Translations under genes and position numbers: made by a program
Assembly (NCBI GenBank): GCA_051294375.1
Contig: CM119266.1
Span: 15,924,018-15,988,017, forward strand
DNA from: Paraspadella gotoi
Taxonomy: Eukaryota > Chaetognatha
Length of the DNA: 64,000 nucleotides
Direction: 5' to 3'
The notes under the pieces: model-generated
The model's input: the letters and a program-made list of their open reading frames with translations, nothing else
Told to the model about the DNA's origin: nothing
Databases searched by the model: none
Shown: piece by piece, positions 50,703-64,000 of the stretch
Layout of the letters: each line of letters begins with the position of its first letter
How positions within the stretch are numbered: position 1 is the first letter of the stretch

Positions 50703-53700
50703 ACTAGTGAAGATATTTAAAAGTATCTTCTCCGAAGCGGCAAATCTTTTAGACACGAGGCATAAACACAAATTTTATTAAACGATTGATGCAAATCAAA
50801 AAAATAAAGGTGGCAAACCAAACAGCACAAATTGAAATCACAATTACTTCTGTGAATGAGTCAGTCAGTATTTGATACTACTTATCATAAAAAGAACTGC
50901 AGAAGCGAGACATGTTAGTTAATGGCGCAGTTGAGCCAAAGATATGGATAGAAAGTCACCACATGGAATTGTTAATTATGAATCACATCAGTATCAAACA
51001 ATGAATGTCTAAGTTTGAAATAGATTCTAAATCTGTGATCTCAGTTTTAAATAGTCAGCTGATAGAGGGAGGCAAAGTATATGCCGTAGTAATTGCAGCA
51101 AAAATGCTGGACGAAAAAGTGGATTAGCTGTACAGTTAAGGTAAACTTTTTTTCCTGGCTTTAATTATTGGTCCTGCTTCGAAAGCCTCTGTACGGAAAT
51201 ACTCTTGTGGAATCTACAAGGGTGGTACAAAAAATTTTCAATTAAAAGCCAATGACCTGATTCAGCAAGACATATTGAGTATGAGAATATGTTACTTGGA
51301 AATGATAAATGGTATTTGTAATCGGATTCCTTTCGATAAAAAAGAAAGATTTTTAACTCTTGTAAAAAATTGGATTTGAACTGACGCCAACCATGATATT
51401 GCTGATTAAAGCCTCCGATGGGATGACTAGAGGATGAGTTTCAAACTGATTGTCTTGATAGCAGGACACTAATGAAATGCCCTCGTTTTTTCTAAAAATA
51501 GATTACGAATTTACATAGCAGAAGAATGACCAATCCACGTCAGTTGGCCGAACAGCTGCGAACTGATATAGATTCTAAATGAATAATGGAAGTAATAATT
51601 TATGAAGTGACAAACAACGTTCCATTTCGAAATCCCACGGGCCATATATATAACAGAACAACTTGACTAATAACGAGAAAATTTATGATTTTATGTAAGG
51701 GCAAATGATGGTGGGAAAATAGTTACCTAAGTACAGGCTTCTTGTGACCGTTTGTTTAAAGATTTTCAGATACAGCTCCTCATTTGTTAACAATTACTAA
51801 GTGGGATATTTCAGAAATCTTCGTAAAGGACTGAAACATGGCGGTTGTTTCAGCTGTAGATCTGAACAGTTCCGAAAATAACCATATAATATTAGTGGAG
51901 CGCTTCAAACTATTGTAAAATTGACAGCACCTCGGGTAAAATATCCGCAGTACGTTCATTTGATTTAAAAAGAACCAACATAAACTTTTTTGTTCATGGG
52001 GAGAAGAAATCATCTCGCAACAGCACGTCCGAAATTAATATTTTAGACACAACACTTGCCTCCTGTTTTCCAAAAAAGATTCTATTTCCGGATTTGCGTG
52101 AATACGATACCAGGGAAACTTTTGAACACCGTAAAGCTGGTGGATCTGACTCGATTAGGACGAGATCACCTACGAATTTTCCAATTTGAATCCGGATGGC
52201 GGGACTTGAATTATTTTTATTCAACTCACCACGGGAAAGAATAAGAATCGAGAAAAATCTTAATGGTCAAGGGAAAGGCTTTTACTGTTGAACCGTGGTG
52301 GATGACAATGGAAGATCCTCCTTGAATGGAACTGTAAGACGTTTTAATAAAAGTTGATGCGTTCAGAAGGGCCTGTATTTTAAAGAATCCTCCGGAATTT
52401 CCGTAGACGTTCCACAAGAACTTTTTAGGTTCCCCCAGATGGTAACTTGGTAAAAGCCGAAGGATAATTTTGCAATAGAATCGTTAACTACAAACTCGAT
52501 GGCACCAGAGGCATTACCGTTTTGTATTAGTCGCACAACCGGCTGATGTTCTTTAGTAATATCAGTTAAGGTGAAGAAACCACATCTTATGTTTTGTATG
52601 TTCGATCTTACGATCCGGCGCGACCGGTCGAGCATCAATAGCTATTCTCAATGTAATTCATAGTAAATAGAATAGACCAGATTTTCCCCCAATGGCTGGG
52701 CGGACGACTGGCAAAGTCTATTTCTGAAGCAATCTCATTGGTTTCATCATTTTCCATTAACCAAGCGAACTGATCTCGACACTGGACTCTGGCGTATTAA
52801 GATACAAATTAACTGGAAAAAGATCACTCGAATTTTATGCAATCAGACTGCTGAAATAACTGAAAGTCTTCCTCACAAGAGATAAATCCGTTTTCTTCCA
52901 AATATTCTCACACAGCACTGACATGGGTAAACTCAATTATAAACGCGAGTTGTAACATGCACTTTAATAGTGAAATAGAAACGAAAATCTCCCTCGCTGT
53001 TGTCGCCGTTTGAACACGTCCACCAGTCAACATTAAGGAAGATATTAGATAAAGACGCTTTGTTCGGCATGATGTACGCCTACTGATTGAATATGATAAG
53101 ATAATGTAATATATCCTTTATCTGAGAATGGAAAGCTTTGGAATACTTTTAAAAATAAGATAATGTACTGGACGTATAGAGGGTTAAAAGGATTTGCTTC
53201 TTGACACTCTCGCGATTATAGTCCGATTGCGCGTGGAGCGTCAGATGATCGTGATAGTTCCCAAAAGCACAGAAACATGTATTGACGCTTGACGTTAAAT
53301 AGAAATCTAATCCTAACAATCATAAGGCTTTTTAATAAGCAGCAAATCTAGATGAACGATGCTTTAAAAAACCGAAGTCGCCACTGTTTCAGCATGACCG
53401 CAGACAGAGGAAAAAGTGAAGAAATCTATTAATGGAATTCATCTAAAGAAGGGATCAGGTCATCAGTATTTTTTCATTATCGCGGACACGGGTTTGATGA
53501 TTCTGATCAAATCTTTGGCCCTCTGACCTGGCAAAATTGTCAGAATATAGATTCGATCGTTTTGGCTTCTGACTGCGCGGAAATCCGACAAAACCGGATG
53601 CAAAAGGTTATCGCATGTAAACAGAACGATTCTCTCCAATTATTGAGAAACACGGTAATTCAAATGGTTAAGAAACCGTCGGAATAATTTTCACTCCATA

Positions 53701-55939
53701 GTGACAAGTAGCGCGCACTGGACAATGATGCTGGTTGGGACCTAAAAGTTGTCAACTATATATCTACAAGGCGCAGTGGCCAAGAGTTCTGGGTTAGAGC
53801 TATTCAATAGCCCTCGAAACGGCCTGTATTCATCAAAAAACCTTTGACAATCGACTGGAGTTTTCGATTCATTCTGAGCGTTTTGGCAAAAGAGCACGGG
53901 ACATCCTTCTCGATCCTCCACGACTGAAGGTCGAGGATTAAGGTCGAAGATCCCCGACAAATCGCCTTCTTTGCGAAAGCCTGACACGGACTCGATGTAA
54001 TCGGAAAAAAATATCGATTCGGTTCTGTGAATTTTTACGACTGACGTTCTTACAGACCCGTACGGGGCAAACAGGTTCGGTGCGTTCCATCGTCCGGGAA
54101 ACCGACGCCGGTCACTTTTGGCTCGACGAGGCGAGACGACGACGCCTGTGAGCTATACTTATACCAGCTCTGTGAAGAGAAATGGAGGAAGAGTTTGGTT
54201 GGAAATCGGTGTTTCTGAAGAAGGGATTGTCTCCGGTCGAACGGGAAGGATCGAGAGCGGAGAAAGCGTCGATGATTTTTCCAAGACTGTGGTGAGGACT
54301 CTTCAAAGCTTGTAACGACTTTGAGCCCACTTGCGTGCTTGAGTTCTCTTCGTCGCCTACGCTACTCCGAAACCGCTTCTTCGCCGCGTCGATCGTACGC
54401 GCGCGCCTTCACTCACGTGATCACACATGGAAGCTTCGGGAGAACGACGCCCGGGATCAACGGTCGCCTCGGTCTTTGAGTTTGGTCTATTCATCAACGG
54501 CTCGGCGGCCACGCGCATGTTTTTCGCATTGATAAGACTCAGGAAAGATCGAGACAAAGAAAAGTTTGGTAGGTTTTGAGGGGACAGTTTAAGCTGATGC
54601 CTCGAGTCAACGAAATCCATCCCCACGCGCATTGAGTTTAAATGGGGCGCGCAAGATCGCAGCGCCGAGTTGATCGTCAACAGCTGATTGACGATGAGCG
54701 AGGCTGGTGTCCGATTATGGAAAACGCCGGAGAAGTGGTGGGGCGAGCAGAGATGAATCTCAGTCCGCGAGTTGAGCGGAGTTGGGAAGCTGGTGGGCAT
54801 AGAAGTTATCAGGACAGGCGCTATTGGAGCCGAGGAGCAACGGGTCAATTGACTCCGGCGTCAAGCGAATGTCGGTCTTTTACGTCTTCAACTCCCCGAA
54901 CCTGAGTCGAATCGAAGACGCGAGCGACGTCAAGACCGTCATCGACGAGACAAAAGTCAGAGAGTTCTTGACGGCGCCTCGTCGGGAGCAGCCGGAGACG
55001 GAGAAATCTACGGCGCCCTCATGCCAGCTGGTGGAGAGGGAGATTTTTTAGAAGATTAAGAAAAGGGCGGACCACAATATTGGCCGATCATGGTAAGAGT
55101 TGATGATAAACTACTGATTGATATTTGATTAATTAATTGATTAATTTTGTATTTAAATGATGCATTGATTGATGATAATCGTTGATTGGTTTTAATTTTT
55201 TTTATCCTAACAAGCATTCTTTCGAGAAAAAAAACTTATTTTTTGAATTTGTATACAGATTTTTGCTTCATATAATTCAGGTTGGGTTAGACTTCGGCGA
55301 TTGCTTTTATTTCCTTCATTGGAACTCATCTTGGCCTGTCGAAATTTATAATGGATACATAATATAAATTAAGGATCAAACTATGCAAGATATCATGCGG
55401 CGGAAACTTTCTTCGCTTCTACAAAGAACAAGGTAAATAAGATATTTGAAAATATCGTTTGTTTTGAGTTATTCTATTTTTTATATTGTATGTAAATTCT
55501 TAATCACACGAATCCAACATAAATACAAATTGTAATGAAGAGAGAGATCGAGAGTAAAAACGCAAGAATATGTTGCGATAAGAGTAATACCGTTGGAAGT
55601 AAGATCGCAAAAGTTTTTAGGTTAAGATAATATTCATCCTAATGTAATGAATGTCTTCAAATGTCTTACAATCTTCAAGCTTCCGTCTTCCGTCTGCCGA
55701 TATCGGTTGCTGTTACCTCTCGACAACTTCTCGTAAATACGGAGCTCGAGCCGTCGCGTCCTAGATTGTCCTGAGGGCGGGCTGTCGTCGACGATTCGGG
55801 CCGTCGGCCTCCCGAAGAATTCCGTCTACTGCGTAAGTTCGTCGCTCTCCGATTCTGATCGACAACTGAATCGAATCATTTTCCCTTGAGACTTTGAACC
55901 TTACTTCGCAGTCGACGAGGAGAATCAGAACGAAATTGA
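50703..55939 (+). pseudogene. Frameshifted copy of cadherin exons 5-7
   Basis: It corresponds to residues from about EC4 to the C-terminus of the intact gene, with the transmembrane exon near 55282 and the last exon near 55680-55939. It has many frameshifts, and no frame stays open for more than about 100 codons. Introns between exons 5, 6 and 7 are retained at the same places, so it is not a retrocopy. It is very probably an assembly product. Confidence 0.85.
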
Positions 55940-56526
55940 GGAGATGGGGATCGGAGTTCGGGGATCCGGGTTGGTGATGGTTATGGGGTGTGTACGGTGC
56001 GGATTGCGGGGGATGTAATCGCTGTATTCGAGAGTGCCAGTATCAGTGGAATCATCCTGTGCTAAAATCATACTATCGATATCATCGATTATGATTATAC
56101 ATGGGTCTTTGGAGAATTTGATATTCATCCTACCCGTGAATACATGAGCAATTGGAGCATTCGTTATGTTTTATACGTAATTCTACTGATGCCTGTAACT
56201 ATACAGATATTGTATATGTTTTTTTGTTTTTGGCTTGTTATAACATATACTAAACGCTTACCGATAACACGGAGAATTCAAGGTAATTTACTTTGTTTCT
56301 TAAAAAAGAATTTGTAAGATTCGGATGATAGGCTATAAAAGCTATGAACAAAATTAAAAATACCAATTCCTTTTCCTCATCCCCAACTATTTTACGAATC
56401 CCGATCGCCCCGCGATTGCCTACCGGGAAAGAAAAAGATGCATTTCAGATCGAAAGGTGAAAAAGAAATGATAAGAATTTTTCGGTGAGAGAGAGAGAAG
56501 AAGAGAGAGAGAGAGAGAGAGAAGAA

Positions 56527-56584
<58 letters not shown>

Positions 56585-58481
56585 CTTTGGGAACCTGAAG
56601 ATGAGATAGGGTTATTAATGGAGACTGCGTTTTACCGGGATTCGTTGTAGAAATAGTTAAATCGAAGGAGGGGTTTGTTTAAGGTCGTCTTGATAAAAAA
56701 TATAATTATTTAAAAAATATATGAACATGAATGTATTTGGAGATTCATGGATAAATTGAGAATACTTCGTGGATTTGTTAATTCTCAGAAAACGATCAAT
56801 TTATAGCGAAAACGAAAAGCAAAAAGAATAAGATTTAATGAGAATTTCGTTTAATAAAAAAATCTTTGCATTCCGCGTCAGAACGCTTGAACGAAAAGGC
56901 AGGTTGAAAGGAAGTACGGAAAGGATCTTCGAAAGATGATAAAATCACTTTTACAAGTTCAGAGAGAAATTTCTTCGAAAAAGTAATTAAGTCCAGAATC
57001 GGTACGATGTTTTGTATATGAATTTTTCTCCGAAAGGTTGGTGTTTTCCTCCCTAACTAGGTTCTTTATGCAAAATTTCAAGTAAATTACTTAATTTATT
57101 GCGCTTAAGTCTTAATTAGTGAATTCATCGCTATTTAACGAAAAAAAAAATCCGAGGAAAAAATGAGTCATCGCTGAATGTTCCGCAGCTCCCCCGCTCT
57201 TCGAGGTCCGCCGTATTATTGTTCTATCGTCATGAATAATAAAGCTTTAAAAACGTCGAATTTTATAAGACTTAGTATGAAACTAAAGAGAGTTTTAAAA
57301 ACGAGCTCGGCGAGATTCGTATTTCTTTTACCTTTGTGCTTCCTTAGTTAGTAATTCGAATCCACCGGAACTCGTAACACTATAGTATCGGATATTTAAA
57401 AGATGATTTTACAAATATAAAAAAAAAAATTTAGTAAAAAATATTTGCGTGTGTTCGTTCGAAACTTTCTAATTGGGTTAAAATGTCGAGACGGATGTAA
57501 TATTGAACGGGGTTATTTATTTATTCGTTCACTTACTTAATACTTATTCGCTCTATGCGTATTCAGCATCACGAATTCAGGAATTCTGATTGAGTAGAGG
57601 ACAAACTTTCACTCCTTTTCCGTGTTAGCGCTCTTTTCCGGTTCGACTACGACTCGATAGTAGGTAGATATCGTATTGTTTTTTCGTATACCGATTTCTC
57701 TCTCATTAGACTATGAAGATTGTAATTGTTTGTTTAGAATGGAACGTTAGTGGTTGGGAGTATTTGAATAAGTATAAATAAAGGTTTTATAAATAATTAT
57801 TTTTAAAAAAAGCGAATTAAAAACTTTACCCGATTTGGGAATATCAAACCCGGGAGCCGTTGGTTACGGGTATCTCCTCTCTTTCTCAAATCCTCATTCT
57901 CTCTCTTCTCTCTCTCTCTCCCATCTCTCTCCTCTCTTCTCCTCCCACCGCTTAATTTTCTGGCTCCGATGCTTCACTGCCTGAGATGAACACTCGAAAA
58001 ACTCATTGTTCTCCCTTGCCTCTTGGTCTTCTTCGGGGGTCACACCGACCCTGGTCAGTCCTCGTTTCTTTCTTTCTTTTTTTCCTACTTTTCCTGCTAG
58101 CTTGCTGGCTTGTTTGCTTTCTTATATCTTTCGCTTTTTTTTTCGTTTCCTTTCTTCTTCTTTTCTTCTTCTTTCTTCTTTTGTCTTCTCATTTTTTTTT
58201 TTCTTTTTCTTTATTTCTTTCTTTCTTTCTTTCTCTTTTCTTTTCCTTTTTCATGTTTTTCATTTTGTTCTCATCGATTTTCAAAGGTGATTAAACTTTT
58301 CTTTTGGGCTTGCTTTTGTTTTCAACTCTCACAGAAACGTCTTTAACTAATTTTAAATTATTTCGGTATTCTCATATTCTCACACGAACGTCATGAAATT
58401 AAAGATAGAAGAGGGTAAAATGGCTCTGCCACCTTCCACTTACGCTTTCGGTCTTCCTTTCTCCGCGGATAATTCATGTAT

Positions 58482-58573
<92 letters not shown>

Positions 58574-58721
58574 AGAGAGAGACAGAGAGAGAATTTGAGA
58601 ATTTCATTTATTTCATCCGCCAGCCAGAAAAGTAATGTACTGCGCCCACCAGCCATTCTCGTGGTTTCCATCGGAAACCAGAGCGAACTCCATCGAAACG
58701 GCCGCCTTCTTCCTTCCCCTT
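50703..58721 (+). repeat. Error-rich direct copy of 42441-50687
   Basis: Starting at ACTAGTGAAG, the sequence follows 42441-50687 base by base. Frequent one-base insertions and deletions, often in homopolymers, are present in coding, intronic and intergenic parts alike. It ends at CTTCCTTCCCC, after which the two copies diverge completely. It bridges the interval that is N at 48982-49298. Even density of errors across exons and non-coding DNA argues against natural decay. Confidence 0.95.
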
Positions 58722-58917
58722 TACCTCTTCTCTTCATCTCCCTCCCTTAATTCAATTCCCCCCCCCCCCTTCACCACAGGCCCGTGTTCGTCGGGTAGGT
58801 TCTGCCCTTGATTGGACTTTTCAATTTGGGCAAAGGCGCAATTCCCGGCTTGATTTTTGATTGACGATACATTGATGAACGCCCGAGCGCGTGGGAGGGG
58901 GGGTGGACAAGGTCTCT

Positions 58918-58995
<78 letters not shown>

Positions 58996-59110
58996 CGAAG
59001 GACTCCTTTTGTTGGTAGGCGGTTTTAGGTAATTGGGGAGCCAAACGCTGGCGAGGAAAGGAAGAAAGGAAAGAAAAGAAAAGAGAGAGAGTGAGAGATA
59101 GACAGAGACA

Positions 59111-59135
59111 NNNNNNNNNNNNNNNNNNNNNNNNN
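59111..59135. other. Assembly gap, 25 N
   Basis: A run of 25 N inside a (GA)-rich region, the same placeholder length as the gap at 6573-6597. Confidence 0.97.
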
Positions 59136-59390
59136 GAGAGACAGAGAGACAGAGAGACAGAGAAGATAAGAATAAATTATCTAATAAAAGCCTTCTTCTA
59201 ATTATACCTGAAGGTCTGATCATAAATCGAACTCTCATTTTATCACTTTTTCTCTATTTATTAAGAACTTTCTTCGACATAAAGTTATTTGACTAAAAGC
59301 GACAACCCATTCACTAAGATTTTCTCACTATGAATTTCTTTCCTTGAGATACTTCCCGTTCTTGCTCAACCTTCTCAATTCACCCGTCTT

Positions 59391-59429
<39 letters not shown>

Positions 59430-59440
59430 TTACTCTCTCC

Positions 59441-59489
<49 letters not shown>

Positions 59490-59524
59490 CCTCGTCACCA
59501 GAGACTTGAAATTAATTCCAAGTG

Positions 59525-59588
59525 NNNNNNNNNNNNNNNNNNNNNNNNNNNNNNNNNNNNNNNNNNNNNNNNNNNNNNNNNNNNNNNN
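59525..59588. other. Assembly gap, 64 N
   Basis: A run of 64 N between CT-rich DNA and purine-rich DNA. Confidence 0.97.
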
Positions 59589-60639
59589 AATTCTAAGGAT
59601 GATCATTTTACACCGAGAAAGAGAAAAGGAGATAGAGATAGAGGGAGAGAGGGAGAGAGGGAAGTCGCTCCTTCAACGCGATAACATCGCACATTCTTTC
59701 ATCCTTCGTCCGCGATGCTCTTTTTTTTTTCCTCTCAAGTCGAACTTTAGTTCAAAATTGTTCCGCTCTTATTTTTTAAAGCTTGAGATTAACAACTCGT
59801 GGGGAAAAGTGGCCAGAGCGGCGAATCCAACTCTCGCTAATTGCCGAGAAGATGAGAAGCGATCTTTTCAAAACACCCAGCGACATCGCCGTGCAAAGCT
59901 CTCGATTTCCCCCTCGTTAAAAATGAATAAACTCGGCCATCACTCCCTCTCCCTTTTTCCTTTTCCCCCCCTTTCCCCCTTTATCCGCACTCCTTGCCTC
60001 CCCCCCCTACAAACAAGGGAAAAGAAAAACGAACCTTCGGAGAAAAGCTGATCGAACTTTTTCCAAATCTCTAGGTCCCATTTTTCCGTCTCTCTTTATC
60101 TTTATTTGTATAAAGTTTCTCGAATAACCCGACAGGAGACTAGACGATATATAGTGGGCGAAGGGGGGAAAGAGAGGTGGCAGGGGTTGTCTTTTTGGAG
60201 GTGGTTGCTTAGGTGGAGAGACTGTGGCCGGGTAGGTTGCCTCCAAGCGATCGCAGACTCAACGCCTGTTTTTATAAATTTCTACAGAAGCAAATATTAA
60301 TTTACTATCGGGGGTCGTAATGTAATAACGGAAGTAAGTTTAAAAAACGTTTAAATCGATGAAAGGAACATCGAATGTCGAAGTATAGAAAAAAAAAGCC
60401 AAAAACTAATACCTCGATCCCAACTTGCTCTCATGGCGTGGTCGCTCCCTTGACGCGTCAATCTTCCCTTGGCGTGAATCCCCCCACTTCCCTTCCTTCT
60501 TGTCTGGCCAATTCGATCTCAACCTCTCGTTACCCAATCCACCGCTAACCCATCTCCCGGTCCCTACAGTCGCGTCCACCCAGTCTTAAAATCCCATCGG
60601 TTCCGAGAGAGATAGAGGAGAAGAGAAGAGTCAGAGAAT

Positions 60640-60674
<35 letters not shown>

Positions 60675-60960
60675 AGAGAGAGCAGAGAGATCGAGAGAGA
60701 GGATGTAGAGAGAGAGAGTAACTAAATGTTTGGATAAAATACGATATCGAGGTGTTTATTCTTTCTTTTCTATCCTCTCAGGATCAAAAACTAATTTTCT
60801 TAGCTTTTTTTTTAATTTTTTTTGCAAATTATAACCTGACGTTTTAAATTTTTACTGAGCAAGTCACAAGCCTCGTGTCATTTTAAGCACTTTTTGGAAC
60901 TCTTTGTCTGTCTGATCTGTTTGTGTTGCATTATCAGGTAAAAAAAAATATATTAGTAGA

Positions 60961-61215
60961 TTAAAACAAACAAGCACTAATTAATTTTTTATGAGTTTCT
61001 GTGAATTGCTTTGATACGACTTTCCTCCCGAATTTATCCGCCCAAACACAACTCAAAATAACTGGAACGACGTTTGCGCGGCCGAGACTTCGCATCGCAT
61101 CCAAATCCGGCGAATCGGCCGACCGGAAAAATCCTTTGACCATGAAGATAATCGGATTCTCTGAGGCCGGAAAATTTGCCGGAAATCTGCCGGTGAAAAA
61201 ATAAAGGGTCAATCT
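60961..61215 (-). CDS. Possible C-terminal exon of an unidentified gene
   Basis: An open minus-strand frame of about 75 codons to a TAA at 60961 has balanced amino-acid composition and CpG-containing codons. It includes FRSADSPDLDAMRSL and CVWADKFGRKVV. An acceptor-like TTTTTTCACCGGCAG precedes it near 61190. No matching upstream exon or polyadenylation signal was found, and the opposite strand also carries a 67-codon frame. The ADKFGRK segment is reminiscent of a transporter loop, but it is too short to assign. It may be chance. Confidence 0.22.
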   Translation of the reverse strand, partial: RLTLYFFTGRFPANFPASENPIIFMVKGFFRSADSPDLDAMRSLGRANVVPVILSCVWADKFGRKVVSKQFTETHKKLISACLF

Positions 61216-62500
61216 CTGACGGTAGTTCAAAGTTAAAGAAGAACCGTTGCGTTACCCGCAATTCTCTCTCTCTCTCTCTTCCGTGACGGCAAATTACATG
61301 CAGCGGTTTCAAATTTCTTGGATGCGACCATGGTTGGAGTACTCGGAACGGAGGTGTTCTGGCGCCTGCACCGGGCTCCGGAGGAGGTCCCCCAATCGCC
61401 ACCGTAATAATTGAAAGCTCTATTTTATTATAATTACTTTTTTTCCATTTTTATTTCAGAAACCACATTTTTCATGATCCTTGATCGTTGCCTTGTTATA
61501 CTTCGAGATTTTTTCCCCTCTCTTTCATTTTTTTTTTTTTTTCTGCAGCCTTGGTCCCTGAATTCATCATTTTTAGGCACGAACAGCATATGTTAATGTT
61601 GTTACATGCTTTACTAACTTTTCGTCCAGAAAAATATGAACTTCATTTTTTTTTTTTTAAATAAATAAAAGCATTCTTATTCAATACGGAAATGACCAAG
61701 CGCAAAAAAAAAAATTAAACTTAAATTTAAATCTCGTGCAATTTTTTTTTTATTCACTCTTGCTCTTAATTCCATTTTCCTTCCACATTTTTTTTTCATC
61801 CCCGTTTTTTTCACGGACTTAATTATGAATTCTGATTGGGACATTTTTACCCCAAATGGGATTTGGGTGCGTGACTCGATTGTGAAGTAGAAGAGGAGAT
61901 AATTAGACATGACGTGATTTGATAAAAACACGATTCTGGTTCGGGATAATGGAAGAAAAATACCAAACGCCCTCTCTGGTTCTCTCTCTCTCTTTCTCTC
62001 TCTCTATCTCTCTCTTTTTTTTTTCATTAGGTTTTAGAATTGAATCAATATTGAGATCGTAAAGTGATGTATTGTAAGCGTAAAAATTTTAAAGAACCTA
62101 TCATTTGCATTGTACGAGACAGAAGTATAGACCAAAAAAAGAAAAAAAACTTGACTCGACTTGGAACAGGTGGAGACTTTAAATTTAACCGCTCGCGCCC
62201 CGTCACCTGACATTCTCCAAAAAGATGTTCAAAAGAACCTAAAAAAAAAGATGAAAGGTTTTTCGTCTGCTCGTGTGACAGCTCAATTTTCTTCCCTCGG
62301 ATCTCACCTCGTTTCGTCTACGGTCGCCCCCCCCGCGGTTTCGCCGCCCGCCCCCGTTCCCGCACTTTCACTACCCCTTATTGTGAGCCCCACCCACTTC
62401 TAACGTCCGTGTCGCACCTTTGGCGACGAGACCAACTCGATATTTCACTCATTTCTCTCTCTCTCTCTCCTCTTCTCTTCTCTCTTCTCTCTCATCTCTC

Positions 62501-62536
<36 letters not shown>

Positions 62537-62723
62537 GCCCCCCCTCGCTCGTGAATCACGTGGACGGTGAGACAAGATTTTCACTTTCCACGTTTCACTG
62601 CCTTTCAATTTTTTTCCGGTTTTGTGACGGGAGGCGGTGATCGTGAAGGAAGAAAGAACCAACGCGAAGTAAGTTTTCTCTCGAGAGGTGACCCGCTCTT
62701 CGTTTCGAGGTGACTCAGTGGGA

Positions 62724-62815
<92 letters not shown>

Positions 62816-64000
62816 GTAAAGGATAACTAGGCGGGGAAAAAATTCCAGAAAAATTTGTGATAATTTATTTGGAAAAAGAATAACTTAAAATAAAATTATT
62901 TTATTATTAGATTGAAAAATTGATATTTGATTATTTTAAAGAGAAGAGTAGACAAAAAAAGAGAGAGAAGTGATAAAGAGAAGTGGGAAGGAGCGGAGGG
63001 GTAGTAAGAAGTTGGGGGAGGGAAATCGTTTTGCCTCGGGGGCCTCGCCGTGTTCCTGACTCCAAGGTAGTCGTTCCTCGAAGTCATCATATTCTCCAAC
63101 CGAAAAGTAAGAGAAAAAAAGGGAAGAATGAAAAAAAGGGACAAGGGAAACAACCGACCGCAGATTCTCATTACGGTGTATCATCGTGGGGAAAAAGAAA
63201 AAAAAAAGTAAATTCAATTGTTGTTTCATTTCGTGCATAATTCAAGCTAAATTTTCGTCGCATACCGGCTGACCCCCGCGGAAAATCTTCTCTCTTTCAA
63301 AAAACAAAATTTCGGAAACAAACTCTTGATGAACTCGCAAACTTGGCGTTCCGCTTTTTTCTCTCGAACTCGTGAATGATTTCGGTTTGTCCAAAAACAC
63401 AACAAGCACAAGCACACGAAAGGATACACACCTCTTCACATCCACAACAAAAGGATTTAGATCAGTTTCCTTCAGTACAGAGACGGTCCTCTTTATCTAA
63501 ATTTTGAATATTTATTATCTCAATAGAATGATCCGTTTATTTTACGATTCCAATGAAGATTATATAAGATAAAAATGGTCACATCTAGACATTTTGTTTT
63601 CATTTATTTTGTGTTAAAATTAATAAAAGTGAAGTAATACGAAGTGAACTTTTTCCCATTCTTTTAGTCAATGATGCCAGTAAAAAGGAATTATAAAAGG
63701 ACACTCAAGTCCAGATGTGTTTGAAAAACGACTTTAAGGTATAAGGTTTAAAGGCCCAAACTCTGGATTTTTGGAGGTAGTGTCAAAGATTTTGAAAGAG
63801 TTGGAAAAGATCGGAAAGATATTAGTTCCGAAGGCCGCGGAGAAGGCGTGGTGATCGGTGTGTCTGCCGGCAGGGAGTGATTAAATTAAATTCAGCATTC
63901 TCTTTCGGTTTTTAATTGGTCGAACACAGACTCTTGTTTTGCATTAAGTAATAATGAAATAATTTTAATCAAAACTTGAATACGAGCATTCTCTCCTCTC
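61216..64000. other. Gene-poor right end
   Basis: (CT)n tracts lie at about 61262-61280, 61979-62015 and 62455-62535, and (GA)n at about 62727-62812. AT-rich DNA fills the remainder. C-rich DNA at about 62320-62395 yields a proline-rich frame that looks like chance. No supported gene. Confidence 0.45.

Larger units (their letters stand above)
58722..60960. other. Repeat-rich interval with two gaps
   Basis: (CT)n and (GA)n tracts lie at about 58915-58995, 59395-59490 and 60645-60715, a 25-N gap at 59111-59135 and a 64-N gap at 59525-59588. Open frames that run through the N runs are not real genes. No supported exon. Confidence 0.5.

Noticed and set aside
50703-55939. A second, decayed cadherin gene
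   Set aside because: Indels are as frequent in introns and spacers as in exons and substitutions are rare, so a sequencing or assembly product is more likely than a pseudogene.
59344-60051. 235-codon frame crossing the N run
   Set aside because: It depends on reading through 64 unknown bases and on CT/GA repeats.

Overview
This is animal nuclear DNA. Coding exons are split by short GT-AG introns of roughly 60-350 bp. The gene families are metazoan: DEG/ENaC channels, C-type lectin/EGF/vWA proteins, fucolectin (FTP) domains and a giant classical-repeat cadherin. The intergenic DNA is full of (GA)n/(CT)n and (GAAA)n tracts and holds a tRNA-derived SINE. An invertebrate bilaterian is the best reading; I cannot name the phylum.

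Layout. 1.0-1.4 kb: a two-exon gene for a small secreted ten-cysteine peptide (+). 1.9-6.3 kb: three tandem compact DEG/ENaC-type channel genes (-), one intronless and two with the same phase-0 intron. 6.4-23.5 kb: a giant inverted repeat with two ~8.35 kb arms around a 137 bp centre. A direct copy of the centre also lies just left of a 25-N gap. The right arm carries intact genes: a CTLD-EGF-EGF-EGF-vWA secreted lectin (+), a fucolectin-like gene (-) and a candidate two-exon gene (-). The left arm holds indel-broken mirror copies. 24.3-25.4 kb: a second, better conserved fucolectin gene (-). 25.4-40.5 kb: gene-poor, with simple repeats, a tRNA-SINE, a hammerhead-like motif and one possible promoter. 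40.5-47.7 kb: a complete seven-exon cadherin gene (+) encoding 2069 aa. 50.7-58.7 kb: a copy of 42.4-50.7 kb saturated with one-base indels. 58.7-64 kb: mostly repeats, with one doubtful exon.

Two large structures probably come from assembly. The inverted repeat looks like a read that turns back on itself, and the cadherin repeat looks like an uncorrected long read. With both removed, the likely order is: Cys-rich peptide (+), three DEG/ENaC genes (-), candidate gene (-), CTLD-vWA lectin (+), two FTP lectins (-), gene-poor DNA, cadherin (+).

The lectins and the Cys-rich peptide are all predicted to be secreted and fit recognition or immune roles, which is inference. The channels and the cadherin are membrane proteins. 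Nothing shows that these genes act together. The most novel biological items are the unrecognised ten-cysteine peptide, the lectin architecture, the shared CGYSC leader module of the FTP genes, and the cadherin linkers that lack calcium ligands.
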